A stretch of DNA of 64,000 nucleotides from Cordylochernes scorpioides (taxonomy: Eukaryota; Arthropoda; Arachnida; Pseudoscorpiones; Chernetidae). Below, piece by piece: positions 55,024 to 64,000 of this stretch; position 1 is the stretch's first letter, and every line of letters begins with the position of its first letter. The notes under the pieces were generated by a model, which saw nothing but the letters and a program-made list of their open reading frames with translations, ran no database searches and was not told the origin of the DNA. A program made the position numbers and the translations under genes. The stretch is taken from positions 15,790,454-15,854,453 of the forward strand of contig CP092880.1 of assembly GCA_030710605.1 (NCBI GenBank), read 5' to 3'.

Positions 55024-56589
55024 AAAATAGGACTATGTAATTCTGGCTGATAGATCCTTTAAATCCAAACAAGATTATTTGAATATATATAATTACAGTA
55101 CAATTTAGATTATAGTTTGTGGTAACAGTGTTGTTACCATCTTCAGACAAAAGTACTGAACTAATATAAAGCAATAACATGCTATCTCTATATATAGCAA
55201 ATGAAAACATTAAGACTCAAAGGTTTCTTTCCTACAAAAATCAGATATTTCTACGGAATAAAGTACTGAATATTTATAATTACAACACCTTTAATCACTT
55301 CAAATTTCTGCTAATTATTGGATCAATGTGCCTACACCCAGAGTAATGTACAGTCTAACCTCTTTAATGCAACACTCTAAGTGATCAGTGCTTTCGGTTG
55401 AATTAAAGTCGGTTATATGATTTCATCACAGCATTCACTGCGAGTGGATAATTTTATATGATATATATAACCAAATACATTTTTTATTAAATTTTTCAGC
55501 ATGTATCATCAATAATTTTTTGTGATAGATAAATTTGTATTTATACATTTTTAAACAAAGGAAAAATTCTGAATACTATTTTATTTTAAGTAAATTAATG
55601 CAATGAAAATAAAGTAAATAAATTAGGAAAATGGAGGATAAAATTTTATATGAATTAAATCAATTTTGGTTAAAAAATTGGAGTTTTTTTGCTTTTGGGC
55701 TTAAACCTTTTTCATTGTGCATTCTAGCTGATAAAGTTTTAAAAGACATGCATGTCTTTCCTGTTAAGTTGCTTCCAAAAACACAATATTACTCTACGAA
55801 ACAACTGATTGTTTAGATTGATAACTTGCAGACACTGAGGTTATCAAACCAATGATTTTACAATCTTCATATCTATGAAAAGGCATGTGACATACCACCA
55901 GCATTTACAGGCCACCATGTATCACTTTTAGCTTTGGTGTGAATGTATTTACAACACTGCTGTCCAGCCCATGGCAATATGATTCAATTTTTGTGATTAA
56001 GTTGTATTTAAACAAAGGGTTGTTGATATTTTATTTAAGAAACAGTCAAAATCAATGACCTATAACCTCTTAGGTTATAGAACAAATAATATCAAAATAG
56101 CTTTGCAACTAAAAAACAAATCTTGCGAGATTTTGCAGACACATTGATGCAAGCATTTGCAGTTGCAATATCACACTTTTAGCCATCTTAAAAGCACTAT
56201 GGCAAAAGTGTCTTTGACATTTGTTTTGTCGCAAGAAGATAATTTTAACACAGTTTGCATGAGTTAATTATAGGCATATATCTCCTGTATGGTACTTTAA
56301 TAAATTTTTAAAGATAAAGTTGATTCTGAACTGAAATAAGCTAATGTATATTTGAGTATGAGATCAAATTATAGCAAGCATCAAATTAACATTTAAATTA
56401 TAGTCAAGAGATTTGGATATGAAAAATGGTTTTAATTTGTTGGAATTGAATAGGTTTGACGGTTTTGAAAAATGAGGCAAATTCTGAATAAGAGTTAGTG
56501 AAGAGTTGATAGGTTTGGGTGACTCCTCAATGGCAATGGTAGAGGTGTGGCTAATGGATTCTGTTATTGTGATATGAATCACTATCACA
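55024..56589. other. Non-coding DNA, copy B, with the empty LTR site
   Basis: Equivalent to 6296-6749 joined directly to 11692-12825. The join at GATATATATAACC (about 55459-55470) is the pre-insertion site of the LTR element. No gene. Confidence 0.7.
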
Positions 56590-57664
56590 AGTGGCTTCTC
56601 AATTGTAGGGTTAGCTATGGTAGGACCCCTTCGGTCAGTCCGGAATGTCCCCCCACCAGTGGTAAGGCTGACGGATACTGCCTGAGGCGAGGAGACCCAC
56701 TTTTAGAAGTGGTTTCTCAATTGTGGGGTTATATATTATAGGACCTCTTTGGTCAGTCTGGAATGTCCCCCCACCAGTGGTAAGGCTGACGGATACTGCC
56801 AGAGGCGAGGAGACCCACTTTTAGAAGTGGTTTCTCAATTTTGGGGTTAGATATTATAGGACCTCTTTGGTCAGTCCGGAATGTCCCCCCACCAGTGGTA
56901 AGGCTGACGGATACTGCCAGAGGCGAGGAGACCCACTTTTAGAAGTGGTTTCTCAATTTTGGGGTTAGATATTATAGGACCTCTTTGGTCAGTCCGGAAT
57001 GTCCCCCCACCAGTGGTAAGGCTGACGGATACTGCCAGAGGCGAGGAGACCCACTTTTAGAAGTGGTTTCTCAATTTCGGGGTTAGATATTATAGGACCT
57101 CTTTGGTCAGTCCGGAATGTCCCCCCACCAGTGGTAAGGCTGACGGATACTGCCAGAGGCGAGGAGACCCACTTTTAGAAGTGGTTTCTCAATTTTGGGG
57201 TTAGATATTATAGGACCTCTTTGGTCAGTCCGGAATGTCCCCCCACCAGTGGTAAGGCTGACGGATACTGCCAGAGACGAGGAGACCCACTTTTAGAAGT
57301 GGTTTCTCAATTTTGGGGTTAGATATTATAGGACCTCTTTGGTCAGTCCGGAATGTCCCCCCACCAGTGGTAAGGCTGACGGATACTGCCAGAGACGAGG
57401 AGACCTACTTTTACAAGTGGTTTCTCAATTTGGGGGTTAGATATTATAGGACCTCTTTGGTCAGTCCGGAATGTCCCCCCACCAGTGGTAAGGCTGACGG
57501 ATACTGCCAGAGGCGAGGAGACCCACTCTTAGAAGTGGTTTCTCAATTTTGGGGTTAGATATTATAGGACCTCTTTGGTCAGTCCGGAATGTCCCCCCAC
57601 CAGTGGTAAGGCTGACGGATACTGCCAGAGGTGAGGAGACCCACTTTCAAAAGTTGTTTCTCAA
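56590..57664. repeat. 118-bp tandem array, 9 units
   Basis: GTCAGTCYGGAATG at 56634, 56752, 56870, 56988, 57106, 57224, 57342, 57460 and 57578, exactly 118 bp apart. Same unit as at 12826-14369, four units fewer. Confidence 0.95.
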
Positions 57665-59125
57665 TTATTATCCCTTTCCTATCTTTTCACTTTTAAAGAT
57701 GATTCATTTCTCAGATTACTCAATATGTTTTGCTTTAATTTTACCATATATGATTGGGAGTAGAATAAGTTAAGGATAGGAGTATATACTTTATATTTTG
57801 TAACAGCATACTTGAATTGTAAGCACGGTAATGGCCTACCTTTGTCAATTAAATAAAGGCTTCAAAGGATACTAAATATTCAAATATAGTAAAAAATAAA
57901 ATATTGGGCCAGACACATTACATTGGTGCTACTAACCACACTCAGTGTTAGATATCACCCATACACATAAATAGTATCAAGATTCTAACACATGGGTTTG
58001 TTACAGGCAAAATAAAATTAGCTCCATGAGGTTCCCTCCCCCGTTTATTACTTTGGAGGTGAAGAAATGAGCCCAGTTTTCCTGGCATCACTTTTTGGCC
58101 ACACTTCTGGAAGACCACTCTTGCTATCAGTGGTAATTTGACAGAGAGTAGGGTTCCCTCCGACATGGTGGAGGGCCTTGTTGCACAGAAGCCTTGGGCA
58201 TGCTTGTCATGCTAACTTATTTGGCTGAGATCAAGCTTGGACTTGACTAGAACTGGGATAAATTAACCCGGGCCCTAGCGACTCAACACCCACTGTGTGT
58301 ACCTCTCCTGCGGCCATCTTGACTTGGGAACTGTGGCTATTTGACACCGGCTGTCATCATGGGCCTACTCCAACATACAGGTCAGCTTACTCTCTATAAT
58401 AGTGTTGACACAACTTGGCTTAAAGATGGTTGAGATAGTAATAAGACTAGGACCAAATAAGTAAACATAAGTAACATTTTGTTTCTATCATTAGACTTGA
58501 ATGCTTATATTGATATTTCTCCGATAAATTTGGTCTAACTGCCCCTTTCAACTTTTCTAATTCAATCAAGAAAAATATTTCTACAGTATTATGCACATTT
58601 CATTTGTAATAAAGCTAAGATACCAAATGTTGATCTCAATACCACTTTCTGTAAAGACTTGATATCTAGGAAAGGTTTAAAGTAATCTTGTTAAAATGCT
58701 TCACCTTGCTGATAATTCATCCTTTATTTCTTTTGGAGAGAGTTGGCATGAACCTTTAAACAAAATAAGAACATTTTAGGCCCTCAACACAAAATCAAAT
58801 GCCCTCGTACTTATACCTAAAATCTGACCATTTTGATGAAGATCTTTGTCCATTCATAGGAACATATGGTCCTATATTTACATAAAGCCCCATAAATATT
58901 AAATTTCCTATTGGCTATACTTCCAATGTAAACATATACACAGATAAACAAGCCAGTGAGGAAACTTGGTACAACTAATTTCCTTTCATCTCTTCAACAA
59001 AGGTTAAAATTATTTAAGTAAATTTTCATATAAAAGATTGTGATTGTTATAGAATTCTCCAGTTGGACCTCATTTTAAGGTTAATTTTATGAAGCCTTGG
59101 CAGATATTTCAGTCTCTATATATAC
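57665..59125. other. Non-coding DNA, copy B
   Basis: Equivalent to 14370-15838 with small indels (for example TTAAAATAAAATGC reduced to TTAAAATGC near 58693). No gene. Confidence 0.5.
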
Positions 59126-59925
59126 AACTAGCGGATGTACCCGGCTTCGCCCGTGTTTTACCCGAGTAAAGGTTTGTCTAACGAATCTCTCGATAAAGTG
59201 AACATTTTTTCCTGGTCCCTTGAAAAATACTCGATAAGTTGAATAAAATCAATATTAATCGGTACCCGAGTAAAGGTCTGTCTAACGAACATTTGTTAAA
59301 ACAATTCTCTATAAACTTATAAAAAGAAATAGATATATTTTGATAATTTGAAACTGATAAAGTGATCATTTTTTCCCGGTCCCTGTGTGCCGTGTCATTC
59401 TGAATTTTGTCTTTCCTAATTTTCTACATTACAAAATCACCGTTTTATCTAGTGAACATTTTTTCCCGGTCCCTTGAAAAATACTCGATAAGGTTGAATA
59501 AATTCATGGTCGTTTATGGAAGATGGACGAAGTTCCCGGAGGTCATCTTGGGCAAGCTCCCGCGAGGCTTTTTTTCTTGTCTACTTGGCATAGCTGTGTC
59601 ACCAACTCTGCCCTGATTGGTCGGTGGGTACTGGCGGCCGGGCGAATCCATTCTCTCACGGGGTGGGGCAGACCCAAGGTCATCAGGAGCAGCAAACTTA
59701 AGCCTATCTCCGTCTCAATGGTGGCGCTGATTGCGAGTTAAAGCTACAAATCTGCAAATAACTCTAAGGATATTAAAGATATTCAAGATATTATTTTTCG
59801 TAAACCTTTCCGGGGATATGCCTAATAATATCCCAAATTTTCACGGCGATTGGATGTATGGTTTTTGAATCCATAGAGGACACACACACACAGACAGACA
59901 TTCAATTTTATATATATAGATTATA
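59126..59925 (+). repeat. Dispersed non-coding repeat, copy 2 (copy B only)
   Basis: Inserted into CTATATATACAATTATATGG, which is intact in copy A at about 15823-15842. It begins CTAGCGGATGTACCCGGCTT, has internal duplications of the TTTTTCC(C/T)GGTCCCT block, and ends CACACAGACAGACATTC plus AT repeats. It is related to 50867-51539. A GC-rich block near 59520-59740 encodes nothing I recognise. Confidence 0.75.
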
Positions 59926-59946
59926 TGGTTCAGTATATAGTAAATA

Positions 59947-60698
59947 CAAGGGGGGATCAATAAATAAGGTGAATTATCTTATTTCTTAAAAATTAAAAAA
60001 GTAAAAATAATTTAAACCACAGAATATTAAAATATAACATCGAGAGACTATTTAAGGTGTTCTGTTCTTTTTTCCCACGCACGGCGTGAGACTTATAAAT
60101 AAACTAAAATGGAAGCTCCCTTGAAGGATTGCACCACGCTTGAACAACGTGCAGTTATTCGTTTCTTTAATGCAGAAGGTATTCAAACATCTCAAATGTG
60201 CCAAAGAATGAAAAATATCTCTGGTGAGTCTTGTTTGTCTCAAAAAAACATTTATAAATGGGTTAACGAGTTCAAAAATGGACGAATTCCACATTTCCTT
60301 AATTTGGACCAAAAACTTAACCGTATTCGGGTTTCAAAGGCCGCATACATCATGTAAAACTTTATCTACAATCATTAAATTAGGTTTTGAAGTTTTAGAA
60401 CATCCTGCATATAGTCCAGACCTAGCCCCCTCTGACTATTTCCTTTTTGGACTACTAAAGGAGGAGTAAAAGGGAAAGCGATTTGACTCGGATGAAGATG
60501 TCCAGAAAGTGGTGCAAGATTTTTTCACACGCTTCCTAAGAGTGCCTATAAAGAGGATATTTACAAGTTACCAGAACGATGGAGACGATGTATAGAAAGC
60601 CAAGGTGATTATTTTGAATAAATCAAGTCCTAATTTTTAATATCATTCTTATTTTTTTAAATAAATTATAATTCACCTTATTTATTGATCCCACCTTG
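59947..60698 (+). mobile_element. Internally deleted mariner-like element, copy B
   Basis: Same termini, TA flanks and 752-bp length as the element at 15860-16611. Confidence 0.9.
60109..60620 (+). pseudogene. Mariner-type transposase remnant, copy B
   Basis: The same two-ended remnant as at 16021-16534. Here the N-terminal frame runs further (to 60357, 82 codons). The C-terminal part has a stop after LLKEE (TAA near 60467) and a one-base deletion in a T run near 60521, so the two copies decay independently. Confidence 0.88.
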
Positions 60699-60738
60699 TA
60701 TTTAAAAATTACTTTTGTGTGTAAAATAATCAAATATA

Positions 60739-62101
60739 CAGTGGTACCTCGACATACGAGTTTAATTCGTTCCGCAACCTTGCTCGTATCTTGAATTACT
60801 CGTATCTCGAAGCAAATTTCCCCATACAAAACAATTGAACTACCATTAATCCGTTCCAACCTCCAAAATTTCACCCCAGTTATTTTTGTTGCGTGGTTTT
60901 AAATAATAAAAACGTATTTATAAATATCAAATATTTATTGCACAAAAACAAAAAAGAGAATGTAAAGAAATAAATTAGATATCCTCACTGGTCTTTGCCT
61001 TTTTTCGCTACATTTTTCTCGCTTTCACCTGTAGGCCATTTAGAAAAAAACATGTCCAAGGAGGTTTGTTTCTTCCTCCCTCTCAGAATGTTCCGGAAAT
61101 GAGTTAGGCAAGTGTCATTAAAAAGGTCAGATGCACGACCTGTTGCAACTTTTTCTAGGTGTTTTTTTTTCCACGAACTGTGAAACTCTCTCCCACATTC
61201 CTAAGATCTCCTTTATCTCACTTGTAGAAATAACCTCCTCCTCTGACTCTTCAAAACCAATTACTTGCATATCTTCAGATGCCTCGTCGATGGAAGTCTG
61301 CGGGGTTTGCTTCAGCAAATCTCCGTAGATCGCTTTTGCCTTCTCACAAATTATGGTCTGCGTCAAGGTATCTCCTTGGAGCTGCTTTTCTGTCACCCAC
61401 ACCATCAGCAGTTTCTCCATATTTTCATGAAGGGAGGTTCGCAGTTTGGAAATTATCATAAGGCCCTTAGCCGGCGTTACACTCTTTATCGACTCCTTCC
61501 GTTTAAGCACAGAACATATCATGGACGTACTACGGCCATACTGCCTCGACAAGTCAACAACTCGAACACCTTGCTCATGTTTTTCTATAATTTCACGTTT
61601 TAATTCAATACTCATCATATTTTTCTTAGCACTTGACTTTTTACAAACTTTCTTCCGATCCATGGTTATAAAAATAAATGAACTAAAACTGTAAATGTAA
61701 ACGCAACACAAAAACACAAAACACAACTTATCACAGCGGAAGCACGCTGCTAACTTTTCGTGATGGCGCGACTGCGTGTTACTACCTGTTGTGTTTTAAC
61801 TTTAAAAGCACACAAAAATATAATAAACTTGAATTTGTTTATTCAAGTCTCAAAAAACAAAGCTTTGCATATAGAACAAATAACAATGAAGAAGAAGAAA
61901 GAAACATTTTAGGAAAAGCAAAAACAAAACAAAAGTACTGGTCAAAAAGAAACATTTAAAATCACAGATTAATATTTTCAACACTACCGAACCCTCATAT
62001 CTCGAATTTCGCTCGTAACTAAAAGCAAAAAATCACTTGCTCTTTGGCTCGTATCTCAAAAAACTCGTATGTTGGGGCGCTCGTATGTCGAGGTACCACT
62101 G
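60739..62101 (-). mobile_element. Internally deleted Tigger/pogo-like element, copy B
   Basis: Same termini and TA flanks as 16652-18015. A short deletion near the right end removes part of the ACCGAACGTATCTCGAA region. Confidence 0.9.
61127..61663 (-). CDS. Truncated Tigger-like protein, copy B
   Basis: The same 178-residue frame as at 17040-17576, starting MDRKKVCKKSS, with Leu for Met in VVDLSRQ and Lys for Asn in SIKSVTP. It has the two DNA-binding domains and no catalytic domain. Confidence 0.7.
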   Translation of the reverse strand: MDRKKVCKKSSAKKNMMSIELKREIIEKHEQGVRVVDLSRQYGRSTSMICSVLKRKESIKSVTPAKGLMIISKLRTSLHENMEKLLMVWVTEKQLQGDTLTQTIICEKAKAIYGDLLKQTPQTSIDEASEDMQVIGFEESEEEVISTSEIKEILGMWERVSQFVEKKTPRKSCNRSCI

Positions 62102-62479
62102 TAATTTATTGTCATTGTTTACAAAAGCATGTAAATTTGTTTCAAATTTCAACACCTCTACAAATATATTCTCGCCAATTAACTTTAAACTAATATATAT
62201 TTTTGTGTTTTTTATAGAAGTTTCAGCCAGTCATCTCTGAATTTCGACTGCATTCTTCAAACCTACAAATGACAAAGAATTTTTTCAAAGGCATTATAAA
62301 TAAATATTTTCCAAACTTTCACCATGTTGTGTAACTGTTCATTTTAAATCCATTCCGCACAGTTAGGAAAAATAAAAAAAAACATGGTGACAACCTCATA
62401 TGAAACACAATTACATGTTTCACTTATTTGAAATTTTAAAAAGATTTAATTACAAGAGAAATAACCTTTCCTTTTTTTA

Positions 62480-62483
62480 TTAA
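62480..62483. other. Empty piggyBac target site
   Basis: The single TTAA in TTTTTATTAATATATTCC corresponds to the two TTAA that bracket the piggyBac element in copy A (18394 and 21914). Confidence 0.9.
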
Positions 62484-62496
62484 TATATTCCTAATA

Positions 62497-62697
62497 AACA
62501 CAAGGTAATAAGACCAAATCCAAAATAAGTGTTTGATGTTTCGGTAACAGCATGGTTACCATCCTCAGATAAAAGTAGTTATTCAAATATATGAGTACAA
62601 ATGTCATTTAAGTACTTTTGTCTAGAGATGTTAGCAACGCTGTTACTGAAATGTCACACACTTATTCATTTAGATTTGGTCTTATTACCTTTTGTTT
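62497..62697. repeat. Fold-back element, copy B
   Basis: Equivalent of 21931-22132, with GTTACTGAAATG where copy A has GTTACCGAAATG. Confidence 0.8.
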
Positions 62698-62871
62698 ATA
62701 ATCCAAATTGTATACCCTAACTTATTACTAATAAAATTTGTATTTTATTTTTGCCACAGAATAAGCCTAGCCACTTTATTAGTTGAATACCTCCTTAGAA
62801 ACTACTTAGGATTTTATGAATGCCTTAAGAATATCAAGAAATCTAAGCTCACCCTGGAATAATAATTTCAG

Positions 62872-63170
62872 AATGGGGGTCGGTGGAAGGATGTTCTAAA
62901 CCGTTGGTTTTGACCACTACAACCCGAGATAGAATACCACATTGGGCACCATTTTCTAATAAAATAACTGCTTCAATGGCCCAGATTCTTGTAAAAGTCC
63001 AATCCCACCAGCGATGGCAAGTTACCAAACGGGGCTCTGGCAAATTTGTAGGTGCAAAAGTCGAACTGCTTTTCACATGTTTAGACATGGGGTGTAATTA
63101 CAGTAAAACCAGTCGCATACTACCCACCATGATTATCATGGCCTGTACCACGTATACTGGGGATATTTAA
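62872..63170 (+). repeat. tRNA-derived SINE, copy B
   Basis: Equivalent of 22306-22604 with a handful of substitutions. Confidence 0.75.
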
Positions 63171-63300
63171 AAATATATATATATAAATCTAAAAGAAAAA
63201 AGATACTAGATTATTAAAAAATACTATAAGATACAATTTAAAGAAGCTTATTTCATCAAAAGAAATGTGCTACAATTAACAGAATAGAAGAAAAAGGAAA

Positions 63301-63561
63301 TATCAAATATATTTACAGATATGCTTTTAATTATATCTAAAAAAGTGGGTTTTCCTCTTCTAATTCAAAGTTAATATTTTAGGTTTCTCAGAAAACTATC
63401 TTCTTATATGCTATCTTGTTTACATACTTGATAACAGTAACTATTTGAAACATGCTGTGGTATAATTTCTCATTCAGTACTTTTGTCTGAAAATGGTAAC
63501 AATGCTGTTACTGGCACGTCACACTATTTATTTGGATTTGGTCTTATTAGCTTGTGTTTAT
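63301..63561. repeat. Long-form fold-back element, left part missing, copy B
   Basis: Equivalent of 22741-23001. Confidence 0.65.
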
Positions 63562-63839
63562 GATTCTATGATCCACATTTTGCCTTATCATAATTTGTAT
63601 GGATGTAATCTATCCCCGCTGTATATAGCTGTGTGATGTACCATATTGTTTATTATTATCCATGTTACAGAGATTATTGACTATCAGAGTCATAATAGTG
63701 GCTAAAGACCCTTTAATAACCTCTAACAATCTTATAAATATCAAATTTACCAGGAAGGTGGTATTCATGGCCAAAATTAATGGATTTTAGAATAGAGAAA
63801 TAACATTGGTAAGACAAGGTAATATTTGGATTGTAGATT

Positions 63840-63981
63840 AGAAACACAATGTAATAAGACCAAATCCAAATAAATCCAAAAAGACCAAATTTCTGAATGA
63901 CCAATCAATTGGTCTAATGATGGTAACAAAGCTGTTACATAAACCTAACACCTTTTATTCATTTGGTCTTATTACCTTGTA
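63840..63981. repeat. Fold-back element, copy B
   Basis: Equivalent of 23280-23421, the last repeat before the window ends. Confidence 0.7.
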
Positions 63982-64000
63982 ACATTGGTAGACAAGGTAC

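Larger units (their letters stand above)
51540..64000 (+). repeat. Duplicated segment, copy B
   Basis: The counterpart of 2836-23440, truncated by the end of the window. It lacks the 6750-11691 LTR element and the piggyBac element. It has a private insertion at 59126-59925 and a shorter 118-bp array. Order and orientation are otherwise the same. Confidence 0.93.

Overview
This 64 kb window looks like repeat-rich nuclear DNA from an invertebrate animal. It is AT-rich and shows no operon structure. Every coding region I can recognise belongs to a metazoan transposable element: BEL/Pao, Gypsy, an R2-like LINE, other LINEs, piggyBac, mariner, Tigger/pogo, tRNA-derived SINEs and fold-back elements. 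I found no convincing single-copy host gene. The species cannot be named from the sequence; an arthropod or mollusc would fit.

Layout. (1) 1-2835 is AT-rich, without a recognisable gene, and may be the interior of an LTR element. (2) 2836-23440 (copy A) and 51540-64000 (copy B) are two direct copies of one segment, differing by eye at roughly one or two bases per hundred. Copy B runs off the window. Each carries insertions the other lacks. Copy A has a 4.9 kb non-autonomous LTR element (6750-11691), a 3.5 kb piggyBac element (18398-21913) and 13 units of a 118-bp tandem repeat. Copy B has clean empty sites for both elements, 9 repeat units, and its own ~0.8 kb insertion (59126-59925). Shared older elements are an LTR, an internally deleted mariner, an internally deleted Tigger, SINEs and fold-backs. 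(3) 21.9-28 kb is dense in fold-back elements and SINEs, with LINE and piggyBac pseudogenes. (4) 28079-29625 is a deleted Tc1/pogo-like element holding a 232-bp perfect palindrome, followed by a gap of exactly 100 N. (5) 29840-32270 is a 20-bp satellite. (6) 32281-39935 is an R2-like LINE remnant split by a young, complete BEL/Pao element (33605-39824) with 5-bp target duplications and near-identical LTRs. (7) 40267-42932 is a Gypsy gag-protease remnant whose 3' end has become a 122-bp minisatellite. (8) 42933-51539 is non-coding DNA with MITEs, palindromes and a 5'-truncated LINE.

The best candidates for something new are these: the piggyBac element with an intact transposase and a large inverted array of tRNA-like units as internal cargo, present in only one copy of the duplication; the fold-back family whose arms contain a hammerhead-like CTGANGA/stem/GAAA arrangement; and the copy A/B pair itself, which is either a recent segmental duplication or two haplotypes assembled in tandem around a scaffold gap.
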